This document shows positions 50,851 through 62,560 of a stretch of 64,000 nucleotides of DNA, in pieces. This DNA is from Plectrocnemia conspersa (lineage: Eukaryota; Arthropoda; Insecta; Trichoptera; Polycentropodidae). A model generated the notes under the pieces. That model did no database searches, was not told where the DNA came from, and saw nothing but the letters and a program-made list of their open reading frames with translations. A program made the position numbers and the translations under genes. Numbering within the stretch: position 1 is the stretch's first letter; the number at the start of each line of letters is the position of its first letter. The stretch spans positions 496,001 through 560,000 of the forward strand of contig VTFK01000275.1 in NCBI GenBank assembly GCA_009617715.1, given 5' to 3'.

Positions 50851-51930
50851 TGAAAAAAAACTATATTTAATTGAAATTTAAGCACAAAGCTTTAAAGGCT
50901 AAATAACACATCAGGGTCTTTAGCTAATTGTACTTATTATAGAATTTATTTTTAATTTCAGTTAAATTATAAAAGGTATTTCACTCAAAAGTAACCACAG
51001 ATGTTTTATTTGATATTCTAATTTTTATTAAATTGAAAATGGTTAAACACCAGTATATTGGGAAAAAATATAAAATTAATAATCAAATTTAAATGACACA
51101 TAATAATTTTTATTTAACAAAAAATCTCTATTGATTAATAAACATACACTTTTGCTAATCAGATTAACGTTTTTTAGTACCCCCGCTCATCGTCGTTCGC
51201 AGACGATGGAATATATTATTATTTTGAAATGAATTATTTAATAAAATTAAAAGTGATTATGATTAATAACAATAATTAAATATATAATGATTAAAAAAAA
51301 CTTTTATGTATATATAATAATAAGCTAAAATTTGAAAGACTAAACAAAATTACAGTAAATAAATTACATTGTGTGCTATTTATAAATATTATTGTATGTG
51401 TTGCAGAATAAAGTAATAAGAGCTTTAAATTAATTTAATATATGTACAAATATGAGCTAGATGTTGAAAAAAATTGTTTTACTCTAAAATATTAGTTTTT
51501 ATATTAAATTGAATTTCTAGAATAAGTGAAATTTCATGTCTTTAAATAATTTATATAATATTAAAATGAGTTAGATAGTAAACTGTCATTAGTATTTATT
51601 AATTATTAATAGCAATGTTTAAACTTATAATACTTGCAATGAATCAAATATTAGAATTAAGAAGACAAAAAGTGACGACAATAAGATGTACTTCGTACAG
51701 AATTGTTTTTATATATAGATAATATTATGATCAGATCATCATTTTTTTTCGGAAAGCAGATCCTTTTTGATGCTAACGGTGCATAGACTAGTATACTTGT
51801 TGCAAAATAGTAATTGCCAAAATAGATCAGGAAATCCAAATTCCTGACAAGCTTCCTTTTGATACATCCACAACTATATATGTTTTTTGAAATAATAATA
51901 AACTTATTCCTAATATTTTTTTAATAGTCG
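50851..51930. other. AT-rich spacer
   Basis: The minus frame 51657-51839 is unrecognised. A hairpin-like cgtcgttcgcagacgatgg lies near 51190. Confidence 0.4.
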
Positions 51931-52320
51931 ATAATCAGTAGTGTGTGAATATTTATGCTTTCAAAGTTATTGGTAGAAAGTTCGGATGTTTTTTGACCGA
52001 CCCTCGTACGTGTGCACATATTTTTTCTGCGGGAAAATGCGTCCTCTGTACGCGTTCGCACGGCACGATTTTGCTTGACACGTGTAATCCTTGCGCCGAA
52101 ACAAAGTGGATGGAAACTTGAGACACGTGCTCGTCGCAGAGTGCGTTTCGGTGCACGAGTGTACACGGAACTTCAATTAGCCACCGTACGATCGCACATT
52201 CACGCAACGAGAATATACGTTCACGTGGTAATTACAGCGGCGAGACGAGACAACTTCACTCTAAATCCGACATTAAAAGAACGCCAAAAAGTGTCGCATA
52301 TATAAAAAAAAGCACTGTCA
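51931..52320. other. GC-rich non-coding island 29
   Basis: Four overlapping frames in different phases and strands (51921-52305) share the same DNA and none is recognisable. Rich in CACGTG-like words (acgtgt, cacgtgctcg, cacgtgg near 52120-52230), which suits bHLH or bZIP binding but is untested. Confidence 0.4.
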
Positions 52321-52439
52321 AATATATGAGAGATAACTGTACGTAAATGTATTTGTTCAAAAGTATTTTTTGATATAATTATTTAATAAAATAAAAAGGG
52401 ATTTAGGCTAATGTTCCCGCTACTTAAATGTTAATTTAA

Positions 52440-52900
52440 CATCCATTTAAGCTTTGATGGTATGTTAACGAAATGCTCAATCTATTATGTTATAACTCTT
52501 GTGTAATATATTATTTGTTCATCGTATGTTTGCTTAAGTTATTTCCACACACAAACAACACATAAATCAGTGTCCACCGAAAACACTACACACAATGCAC
52601 TATTACTCTCATCTCTTCAACTTCGATCAATCATCCGTGAAAAATGACGGGCAAAACGTGCATAAACGACCATCAATCGCATACCGATTTGAAAATTTGC
52701 CAGGTATGCGCGAACGCATGATGATATACGACCCATAGAGAGCAATATTGCTCTGTGGGCGAATTTGGTTTTCTCAGCTTTGCGGCCAGGAAAACCCATA
52801 TAAGGCCGCACCAAATCGTCGTACAGCCGTTTATTGACTGATAACAGCTGCCGGATATGCGACACACCCAGAGACGGTATGAATGTAGAATGCTTTTAGC
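52440..52900. other. GC-richer non-coding island 30
   Basis: Minus frames 52617-52865 and 52673-52867 overlap in different phases and are unrecognised. GC peak 52620-52870. Confidence 0.35.
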
Positions 52901-53690
52901 CTATTTAACATATATATTGCACACATATAAAATTGGATTATGCGAAAAAGGAAGAAAATTGAAGAACAGAAAAAATAAATAAATATAAACGACACGCTTC
53001 ATAGCCGCCAATATCGCACTATATTTTTACCACAAAACTATTAATCATTTCAATAAAAGATTTTTAATACAATTTATTTTTTCAATCCTTATGCAGAATT
53101 TAAAAGAAAAGAGAAAGATTCAAACACTTTCTCAAATTAAGTAAAATTGTAAGTAAAATTTCGTGAGATGGTATTTTTAATAACATATTAAACTACCAAG
53201 ATGAACCCTTCATATGTGAGGCTCAAAGAAGCTGCCCATCTTGGCCCCTCCCATCCACCCTGATTGACTCTGGATATGAGTATCACGTAAAAAGCTTAAA
53301 ATATATAATAATTCTAATAAAAATAGAACAAATAAATAGAATAAATTAAAGTCATTGATATATCATAAAATAATAAAAATATATTTTATCTTTTTATCAA
53401 TCACATTTATACATAAAACTTCGCGTAGTATTGGTTAAAATTTAACTAAAATCCTTTTTTTACCTATTTAAGCTAATTACGACTACTGAGACTAAAAAAT
53501 CTCTTATTAAAACAGAAATGGTACATTGTGGTATTTATAAGAGATTATTTTCAGTAGCATATAATTATTAGACTACTGTATTGCTTTTATTTACCTAATT
53601 GAAATATAAATAGCTTTTTTCTATAACAGTTTTAATAACTCAATTCTTATAGTAAAATAATGCTAAAAATATCACACATTTTTGAACCTA
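52901..53690. other. AT-rich spacer with one long hairpin
   Basis: A short GC-richer word lies at about 53218-53275. The hairpin at 53483-53557 is listed separately. Confidence 0.4.
53483..53557. repeat. 75-bp imperfect palindrome
   Basis: The left arm (ctactga ... aatctcttat) is complementary to the right arm (ataagagatt ... tcagtag), with one 4-nt bulge and a 28-nt loop. The size fits a pre-miRNA or a tiny palindromic transposon relic. No known mature sequence recognised. Confidence 0.55.
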
Positions 53691-54070
53691 CGTGTATTAT
53701 AATATCACAACGAAATCGGTGTGAAATGGTGTATTTTTTTCGAAAAAAGTAACGGATACCTTCGGTTCTGCCACAAACAAACTATCACCTTTCGAAAGTA
53801 ATATTATTTCACTAAACCCAATACCGGATTTATATGGATGTTCTCACCCGCCTTATACACAATACTATAAATCTGAAAAAGAGAAGAAAAAAGAAGAACG
53901 AATGTCGTCCTTTCCACCGCCCGCCTCTCGCACACCCTCCGTCGCCCTCTTTCAACATTATATTTCCGCATGAATTTAAAGGTATCCCATTTTCCCTTTT
54001 GTGCAAGGCGCGTGTGCCTGTTCGCATAGGTGGATCCCCCATTGAAACGGGGTCCTGGTCATAACACCGG
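53691..54070. other. GC-richer non-coding island 31
   Basis: Opposed frames 53830-54279 (-) and 53834-54064 (+) overlap and neither is recognised. A purine run gaaaaagagaagaaaaaagaagaac lies at about 53876-53900. Confidence 0.3.
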
Positions 54071-54570
54071 AAAAAAATAATAATATCAAACACCTCGAAA
54101 TTGGATACTAGACAATAATTTGATCTTATAATATAAAATAAATAGGATAAAAATATTTTTCTAAAAAATATTCTACAGTGATTGTTAAGTATGTATTTAA
54201 TCTTCTTTTTTAATTTATAATTAAAGTATTTTTTAATGTAAGTAAAGGAGCAAATTGTATTTAAACTAGAATCAACCATATATAAATAAAAACATGCACA
54301 TCAAATTAACATCAATTAAGATTTTAACGCGCACCTGAAAATACCAGTTACTAGTAAGGTTAGATTTTTTAACTAGAATCTACAAAAATTTTCAGATTTT
54401 ATTTTGATATTTACATATAAACTTTAAAACAATTCGTTAATCAGGGGTCTATACTTTAAAGTTTAAAATATGTCTAAAAACAGTTTTTACTTCGTCACGA
54501 CATTTTGCCATGATGACACAATTTTGCTAACCTACCATTTATAAAAATAATTATTTCTGTACCACATACT
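54071..54570. other. AT-rich spacer
   Basis: Nothing recognised. Confidence 0.4.
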
Positions 54571-55020
54571 CTATTATAATACGTTTTGAATAATGGGCTG
54601 GCACTTGTGCGACTAAAGCTAAAATTAAATTTATAGGCCATATTTCGTTTAAAACGCTTCGTCAGCCAAATTAGAATACCGCTGGACTAATGCGACAATA
54701 TAAAATAAATACACATTCGAGACGATAATATTTTGCAGGTATTTGAAAATTTTGCTGATACTAAATAAGGTGGTAAGGAAAGCTCAACGCGAGCGCGCCC
54801 TGCAGGGGCGGTACGGTGTAATTTGATAAAAGCTCACCCCCGAGTGTGTCGGTCGGCTATCGTGATGAGATGGTGACCTGAGATAGGATAAAAGTTCAGT
54901 TGCCCACCCACCTGACTTATTGGAAGGCGTCCCGGCCGCTGAGCTTGCAATCAATTACTGCTTAACTTACGCTTTTGCCGCTGCGTCGCGAGCTTTAAGC
55001 ACCCAGTATTAAAATAATTT
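54571..55020. other. GC-rich non-coding island 32
   Basis: Peak at 54775-54990 with gcgagcgcgccctgcagggg. No frame. Candidate regulatory element. Confidence 0.35.
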
Positions 55021-55299
55021 AATTTCACATTAAAGTTCCTTCCTCGTTACGTACATAATAAATTTTTATTTTTACAATAGTATCGTATTTAATAGGAATC
55101 AACAGAAAGTATAACATATTAAATTAAAAATAACACTGCAACAAGATAATATCTACAAATCTCTAACAAGATAATAATAATAAAACTATAAATATGATAA
55201 GAATAAATACATAAATAATATTCGCACCATAATTAAAACGAATGCAAATACAATTGAAGGATGTATTTAAAACTGAAAAAATCTAAACGAGTTCTGCTT

Positions 55300-55830
55300 T
55301 AAATTAGATATCTTAGCTGCAGAGATTTATAAAGCTATTAAAAAACTAAAGATGATAAAATCCCCAGGCAGCGATTAAGTTCCAGCGGAAATGATTATTG
55401 AAACCTGGAGACAAGGGTTTTGCTGTCTTATGTTATATATGTAACAAAATATGTAAGAGCCTGATATGTTCTCAACACTGTGTGGAATCTATATTTTTCT
55501 TCATGCACAAAATAAGATCTTCAAGAAATGCACAAATTATAAAACAATAACGCTTATATCCCACACTAGTAAAATACTAACATATGTAATAAAACAATGA
55601 TTGCAAAAGTATATAGGTTGATATATACCAAAATAACAAGCTAGATTTAATAAAAAAAAAAAATTAAATGACAAATACTCAATACTTGACAAATTATTGA
55701 AAAATGTCGAGAATTCAAAGATCCAGCAGTTCTTCGATTTGTTCTAGCAATTATAATTAATAGAATTTAATTTTGACTGATTGGTGAAAAAATATTAATA
55801 ACTTAAGAATGGCCGTTACTTTAACAAACA
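55300..55830 (+). mobile_element. LINE remnant of the endonuclease-RT type
   Basis: A plus-strand frame near 55319-55440 gives AAEIYKAIKKLKMIKSPGSD, then a stop (55376) where the family has Gly, then VPAEMIIE. This is the A.xxLKNNKSPGSDGIPAELI motif of arthropod endonuclease-RT elements. At 55529-55603, CTNYKTITLISHTSKIL matches C.NYRTIALISHASK. Further on, QARF and the CREF...P.-LRF pattern near 55705-55740 match the QAGF and CREFN..-LCFIDY segments. The frames change and stops are frequent. The palm YADD block and the C-terminus are absent. A different clade from the jockey-like copies at 41170 and 50570. Confidence 0.85.
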
Positions 55831-56560
55831 TTAAATATTTTATATAGAATTACAATCATATATCAGATAAAAAAATTAAATAATTAATAATGTAATAATC
55901 ATTTATGTACATGTTTGCTTTAATTAATGTTTCACCATTCTTAGCCTTTTTCTATGTTTTCTTAATCGACTATAATATAATTTACATCCATAAATAATAA
56001 TCCAATTTTTTGTAAAAGTAACTAGTATAAAGAGTTGTCATATACAGAAATATGTACAGTAATAATATTATAATATACATTCTGTATACTACAAATATTT
56101 CATATGTTCAAATTTATTGCGAATTCTCTAAAAAATTGGATCAATTTCCCATTTCTTAAAAAATAAAAAAAATAACAAACAAGCTAGTTTGATTAACCTA
56201 TGATCAATAAAAGTTAACCGCTTTGCAGAATACGAGTTGTTTATGTCAGATTGATTTTTACATGAGATATCTTGTAAAACGGAGTCATTTAAACTCATTC
56301 AATGGAAGCATCAAAATAAAGTGGTTCTATACGTTTTAGTTATAATTATCATAAACGCGATTTCGTGATGCTTAAATATATCAAAGAAGCACATATTAGT
56401 GAAAACCGATTATCTACCAATATCATCACTAAAATTATTTTTGGATTTTAATAAAGACCCTCACCATATTAAAAAATAAAATCAAATGTTATATTTCTAT
56501 GCTGTATAAACCTACAAAAAATCGTCTTAGACATTTTAAGATATTACGTATACGCGAAAT
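55831..56560. other. AT-rich spacer
   Basis: Nothing recognised. Confidence 0.45.
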
Positions 56561-57330
56561 ATTATAAATTCTTCTAATAATCGGTTTATAGCAACGCATT
56601 TCGTCGTCGAGCGATTTTCATATCGGACGTGTCGCTCCGAGATCACTTGGGCCGCGCGGCCAACGAGCACGCACCGACTTATTAAAAGAATTTCTCCAAG
56701 ATCGGCCGAAAGCAATAAAAAAAGCTAATATGCAAATGCCTAGTGGCCACCGTAGGGTGGGGCAGACGACGAAAAAAGCGGGCAGAAACGGAAAAATCTC
56801 CTCCATCGCCGGTAATTGAAGAGTGTTTAAAAAAGTTTGCAGCGCTGCCAGCGTTCAAGTCGCTAGAGCAATGTAATTTGCATTTCTATTATATGAAAGA
56901 GGAAGAGAAAAAAATCGGCAAGAAAAATAGAAACGGGCGAGAGGTGGGAAACGGCCGCCTACCTGCCTTGCCTTGCCGGCTTCTGACTTCTGCTTCTGAC
57001 TCGGTTATAAATGTTCAATTCCCGAGCTTCAATTATTTCTTTGTGAGAACTTTTAAACGCTTAGAGCCACGTGTGCCGATTTCGATTCGGCGAACTTGAA
57101 ATTTGCAATGACGGAAGCGAATTAAGCCGACGGCGGCTGGTGACATTGCTAGAACTATAGTAGTTTGTATTAAACACTGAACAACAAATTTGCCGATTTC
57201 AACAGCAAATACAAGATTATTTGAATGTCAAATCCGCTAATGGTTTTCTCTTAGAAATCAAAAATTACTTTACTTATAAGGACTTCCTAGGCTCAGCGAT
57301 TAAAATTCCATAATCCTCTAGGTAATCAAA
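56561..57330. other. GC-rich island 33 (candidate regulatory)
   Basis: Strong island. Frames 56743-57099 (+, 118 codons, ATG in gcctagtggccaccgtag context) and 56618-56806 (-) are not recognised. Two octamers, 56730-56737 and inverted 56876-56883, flank a GC-rich core. I favour a regulatory reading over a short basic protein. Confidence 0.4.
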
Positions 57331-57534
57331 AGAAAACAATTAAATTTATTGAATATTTTTTTTATGTGAACATTTAAAATAAAAATAATAAACAAATTAA
57401 ATAACTATATCATATTTTTCACAAAAATTTACAATATAATTATTTTATACTGCCGATTTTCTTAAAAAACAACGAATAATACCACAAAGCATGAAATTTT
57501 AAGTTATTTACCTAAATAAAATACAAAAGTTTCA

Positions 57535-59015
57535 TTGTCTATGCCAGTGGCTTCCAAACTGGAAAGTGCGAACTGGTTGCATAAAAGAAGCACAAAAAGT
57601 GTAACCCTTAATCTTCTCTATAAATTTATTAGTAATATTATCGAGAGAACGAATAATTTTATGACTCTTTACGAGAGAAAATCCACTAACAATAAAGATA
57701 CTACTGCTGATACAAAATAGTGGGAAAAGTAGAAAAAAATAAGAACCCTAAAGCAAGAAAAAACTATTTATCTTATTAATCATTATAATAATGATGAATG
57801 GGTCTGAAGAAAATGTTTTTAGTTAATACATAAGTTTTGCATAAGTATATAAATTTCAAATGCATTCTAAATACATCTGTAAATTCATAGATTTTTTGAA
57901 AAAATAAATAATTTTACTTAGTATCTGTCCTATCGAATACATTGCTAGCATCATACATACAGAGTTTCATACAGAACCGCAAAATGTAAAAAAAAACACA
58001 TAAAATAGAAGAAATGCTTATTTTTCCAGCAACTATTGATTTGGTTGAAATTATTTTCCGTGAATCATATGCAAAACAGTTACGAGAGATACCGTATGCT
58101 AATTTTTCAGTTGTAAGAAGAATTTGTGATATTTCTGAAAATATTTGCGATCAATTAGTTTTTCGACTGCGTACTTAAAAATGTTCAATACAAGTAGACG
58201 AGAATAAAGATGCTTATTATAGATATACTGATTAATTTCTGGAATAGTTTCATCCAAAAGTATATTTAATTATAGTTTATAAGAATGACATAAAATGGAA
58301 TAACTGCATTAGATTTATAATCAATGTTAAGATGCACAGCAAATCTAAAGCATTGTTTAAAATAAACCACATGAAGTTATCTGTATGTTCTACAAAACAG
58401 CTCTTTGGTCAAATCATGTGGGCGAGAAATTTAACAAAATTTTTACAAAATTTATACTCGTACATTGGTTGGTGGAAAAAAAGAGCTTAATACATATAGC
58501 ATTAAAGTGCAATAGTGATTTAGAAGAGCTTACGAATTTAATTAAAGGGAAACTTGTGATTTAATTTGATGAAAACCACAAGGGAGAGGCTTATGAAAAG
58601 ATTGATTGTTAAACTTACTAATTATGTTTATTTTCTGAAAAAAATAAGGTAATATAAAAACACAAATGCATTCACTGATTCAAAAAGACAAAATTACAAT
58701 ATAAAATAAAAAATAGAGTTTTGGAAATTTAGAATTACAAGAAAAATATGTTCGTCTTTTTTTCTCTTTAATAATATCTGCACCAGAAATTATACCGAAG
58801 TCAACAAAAAACTTTTTACTAAACTACTGCAAGGTTCGATAATGCACTTTCTACGTTATTTCAATGCTCTTGATTTTACAAAGCTCGCATTGTGCACAAC
58901 AATTTGAGACTTAAACTCTAGTTTTAGTTTTTGTCAAACAAAGCTATTTTAGTGCTTTGCTATGCGTAACATCATATTTATGCGAAACAGATTTTGTTTT
59001 GTTTATTGAAAAAAA
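57535..59015 (+). pseudogene. hAT-superfamily transposase remnant (ZBED5/SCAND3-like)
   Basis: Broken plus-strand remnant. The frame 57535-57720 may be the N-terminal zinc-finger-proximal part (PVASKLES fits M.PSKLKRH only weakly). HTYRVSYRTAKCKK near 57953-57990 and a 54-codon open stretch at 58014-58178 (LIFPATIDLVEIIFRESY, then AKQL, IPYANFSVVRRI, DISENI) match the family's PAAxD(M/L)VK, SNxTVxRRIxDIS block. Residues near 58320-58470 fit the LHS-LQ...NFIK segment loosely. SALLCVTSYLCETDF at 58951-58995 matches the LLxFVSTYLCExGFS motif near the C-terminus. Frameshifts and stops occur throughout; the final ALTAIKTK segment is missing and a hairpin follows at 59029. Confidence 0.8.
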
Positions 59016-59028
59016 TGTTATATTATTG

Positions 59029-59071
59029 CTATTTTCACTATTTACAAATGTTTTGTAAATAGTGAAAATAG
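59029..59071. repeat. 43-bp perfect hairpin
   Basis: Twenty-base arms (ctattttcactatttacaaa and its exact reverse complement) around a 3-base tgt spacer. It lies just past the last recognisable codon of the hAT remnant. Confidence 0.9.
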
Positions 59072-60217
59072 TATTCACCGCTGAGATTTTTTCTAAATTT
59101 TTTATTGTAAAATTTGAAAAGCACTGTTATTTTTATTTTAATAAATTATTACTCTAAATTGAATTTCTAATGCATTTATTTAAAGTATTATCTTATAAAG
59201 GTTCATCTTATTTAAAAGTAACTTTTGTGTTTAATACAAAACTAAATTTTACTTTTAGAATAAAAATTTGTACAATGGTAGGCCTAAATCTAATTTAAAT
59301 TTACTTACATGATACCATTTTTAAATAAATACGTAGTGATAATAATAGTTTGTTTTTACATAATATCTAGCTAAATAATATAACCATGTCAGTAGTCAAT
59401 CATCTACAAGCACATGAAATAACGTTTTATTTCCTTCGCTTGCCTTTTGATGTTAATATGTTATTCTACTTAAACGTCATCTAAATTGCTTTAGCATATG
59501 GAAAATAACATAATATTTTCTTTTACATTTATAAATAGCTTATAGTTATTTTTATAACTTTTATTGCAGTCTTTGACGGTAATATAACTATGTTTATAAA
59601 TGTTCAAACATTGTTGAGTTAATAAAATATAAATATTGCATAATATAGTTCATATATTGATCTCGAAATTAATTTAGACTTTTTACAATTATTTCATCAA
59701 AACTTTTTTCACTTGTTAATTAAAAATAAATAAGAAAAATATTGTGACATTTATTAAAATATTTTATAAAACATATTTAATATCGAATTGTTTAAAGCAA
59801 AGTTTAGGACTCTTGATTATGATTTATATGTAAAATTATACGATAATTTTACATAAAGTTGAATAAATTTAAATCGTAAAAATAGAGTGCATGTTTAATT
59901 TAAAAATTAAAGTCATAATAATAATCAAATATATATATTACATACTATTCGAAACTAATTATTGCAATGTAGGCACGACTCGACACCTCTACGTTAATAA
60001 AAATATAAGTTTTTATTCTATACAAGTAATTAAATACAGTCTAAATGCACTTCAATTTAACTTAAATAAATCAAAAAAGTTAACTTGAAAATATTTTTCA
60101 CCACTCTTTGTATAAAAAAATGGTCAAAGCAAAACTGATTTATTATTTTTTAAAGCAAATTGTTAAAATCTTGGTTAAAAACTAAAATATTTAAAATCAT
60201 CATAAAAATGTACATAC
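59072..60217. other. AT-rich spacer
   Basis: The plus frame 59891-60088 is unrecognised. Nothing else seen. Confidence 0.45.
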
Positions 60218-60512
60218 TATGTGACTAGGGATTCCAATCCCGGGCCAAAATTTTGATCCCGGGATTTCGGTATTGCACTTAGTCGATCCCGGGATCCCGG
60301 GACCAGTCCCGGGATAATTTTCATGTTATTTTATCGATAAAAATAATTTAAAATGAATAATACAATATATTTTTACATCTGTTTTTTATAACGTACAGTG
60401 TATAAAGTACGTATAATTTTAGTCTTGGGCTTAAAATAGAAAATAATATAATAAAAATAAAAAAGGGAAGGTTATATATTTATTTGAGAAGAAAAAAATG
60501 AACTTTTGACAA

Positions 60513-60538
60513 TGAATGTACATAGGTATGTACATTCA
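60513..60538. repeat. perfect 12-bp inverted repeat inside the hAT element
   Basis: tgaatgtacata-gg-tatgtacattca. Confidence 0.85.
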
Positions 60539-60560
60539 TAGACACAATTAATTGAAAACA

Positions 60561-60686
60561 TTATTTTGAATAAAACTCACGAAGTAACATCAAAGCATCA
60601 AGTGTTTTATCATTTATATCATTTAGCCTTGATCTGATTTTGGTTCCTAAGCAGCCTGCTGCTGAAAAAGCACGTTCAGACTCACA
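60561..60686 (-). pseudogene. hAT transposase C-terminal dimerisation-domain remnant
   Basis: The minus frame reads CESERAFSAAGCLGTKIRSR, then LND, then DALMLLREFYSK and a natural stop. This is the hATC signature (SERxFSAAG ... R.RL) that mediates transposase dimerisation. Upstream on the same strand KLARVARVICES continues in another frame, with a stop between the two. A tandem near-duplication (tgtgaatctttgaggc / tgtgagtctgaacgtgc) caused the shift. All catalytic residues are missing. Confidence 0.88.
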
Positions 60687-60890
60687 GCCTCAAAGATTCA
60701 CAGATGACACGTGCAACTCGCGCAAGTTTGTACACGAAATATAACGATGTTGTCAATAATAATTCGATTGTGCTTGATAAATCAACCAATCCGAAAAATT
60801 CGGGATTATGTTTTATAATCCCGGGACTCATCGGGTATTGAAAATCGTTCGGGATCCCGGGATCCCGGGATTGGAATCCCTATATGTGAC

Positions 60891-61640
60891 TATTTATTTT
60901 TTGCGTACGCGTGTGTGTTATACTATTTAATTTCTAATAAAATCTTACAAAAAATATTTTTATATCATAGTAAATTAAAAAAAAAACTACATGACTATTT
61001 TTTTATATAAGTTGCTGAGTTGCTGTCAGTCTTAAATTGTAAGATGGCATTGACTCAATGTGTTTTAATGGTGTAAAAATATACAAACTTGTATTAATTA
61101 TTTTTACACTACTATATTATAATTTATAATAATATTGCGAATTTATTATGTAATCCTAAATTGCTAAATAAGCTGACGATTTTTCATATTGCATCGTATT
61201 TTTTTATGTGGTAGACAAAAGCAAGGATGGAGAGCGCTGTTCAATCAGGAACTTAGCAAGCTCAAAAGCTGTCCAGCAAATTAAGATTAGCCGCTAAAAG
61301 TGACCAGACCAGCTCAGAAAAGCCTTTTAATTAAGGTCGGTGAAGAAAAATTGTGTTTGGACTGTATGGATATAATATGATAATGATTGAACCTATAAAA
61401 ATGAATGTAAAAAAAATATATTAAACAAATTGTTATAATATTTATAATAAATAAAACAAACCAGACGATTTTAAAATAGAGAATAGTATTTGTCGAAAGT
61501 TAGTTATATAAAATTAAGTTACTAGTGGTTATAAATTTTAATGCTCAAAAGAAGCTGTTTCAGGTGAAACATATTTTATTAAATTCAAAGTTTAAAGTAA
61601 TTTACATATATTATTTGAATAGTTTACCACGCTGAATTCA
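60891..61640. other. AT-rich spacer with a GC-richer patch
   Basis: The patch 61215-61370 is not clearly coding and no family could be named. The rest is AT-rich. Confidence 0.35.
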
Positions 61641-62260
61641 ACTATTAGAAAACTTTCGAGTCTTTAGACAAAACCTCATAATGGCTTAGCGACATCGTAT
61701 ACCATAATAATTGAACCGTTCTTAAGCACTGTAACAACGATGAAAATATTTATACGCGTCCACATCGAAACTTGTTATTTATTCGCTTTGTAAACTTTAA
61801 ACGCAAACAACTTAATAATTTAATAACGTGCATATTTTTAATTGCACGCATACATCAAAAGTCGAGTTAAATTTTTAACTGCCGCCTGAGCTTAACTTTT
61901 CAACACAATGCTGCGCGAGAATTTTGCATAAACACACACTTTATTGCTCAGCCATATAAAATTTGGGCAATTGTGAGAAAGTTTAGGACGGAATACATAA
62001 ACCACACTTATTACAGGTGTCTTTTTTACAGCCGAAACTTGTAAAAACGACTGGGGTGTGATGGTTGCTGCTGGAATGAGCCGTCTCATAGTCAGCAAAC
62101 TCTTCCGTATAAATAATTCATACAAAAGTGTATTTATTCGTAGATTCAGCGGAACGTTGAGAAAACTTTTGACTATGTACACAAGAGACGCGTGACCCTT
62201 TTTATTTTTATTTTTGAATTTCACGACAAGTCGATAATATACAATGAATAACATATAAAA
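61641..62260. other. GC-richer island 34
   Basis: The minus frame 61892-62254 (120 codons) is unrecognised. Several aacttt/aaagtt words occur (61865-62170). Treated as non-coding. Confidence 0.3.
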
Positions 62261-62560
62261 TTATATTTCTTATAGAAAATAAACATTACTAATCAATGTA
62301 CTAAATAAATCATTAGTTTTATTTTTTAATCTGATCAACAACGTTATTTTAAATATTTATAATTCTATAAAAAAAAAATTAGAATAAATACTATAAGCAA
62401 ATCAATGCTATGATTTAAATATTGATAAATACATAACATATTCACAACATACCAATATTATATATCAATGTATTGTGAAAATCAGCTTATGTCATTAAAA
62501 TAATTAAGGATACTATTTTATTACTTAATAATTAAGATAATTATACGAGAAATATCCACG
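62261..62560. other. AT-rich spacer
   Basis: Nothing recognised. Confidence 0.4.

Larger units (their letters stand above)
60218..60890. mobile_element. short hAT element with CCCGGG-rich ends and 8-bp target duplication
   Basis: The 657-bp element spans 60226-60882. Both ends carry an identical 19-bp inverted repeat, tagggattccaatcccggg. It is flanked by the 8-bp duplication tatgtgac (60218-60225 and 60883-60890). Near the ends, CCCGGGAT words are reiterated (about eight CCCGGG sites in all), which probably serve as transposase binding sites. The interior keeps only the transposase C-terminus (60561-60686, minus), so the element is an internal-deletion derivative of an autonomous hAT. Confidence 0.93.

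Noticed and set aside
56743..57099. 118-codon frame starting MATVGWGRRRKKR
   Set aside because: No recognisable domain, low-complexity Lys/Arg/Glu stretches, sits in an island with an opposing frame and octamer sites; better explained as non-coding.
61215..61370. GC-richer patch that might be a coding relic
   Set aside because: Readings in two frames gave no segment I could tie to a family.
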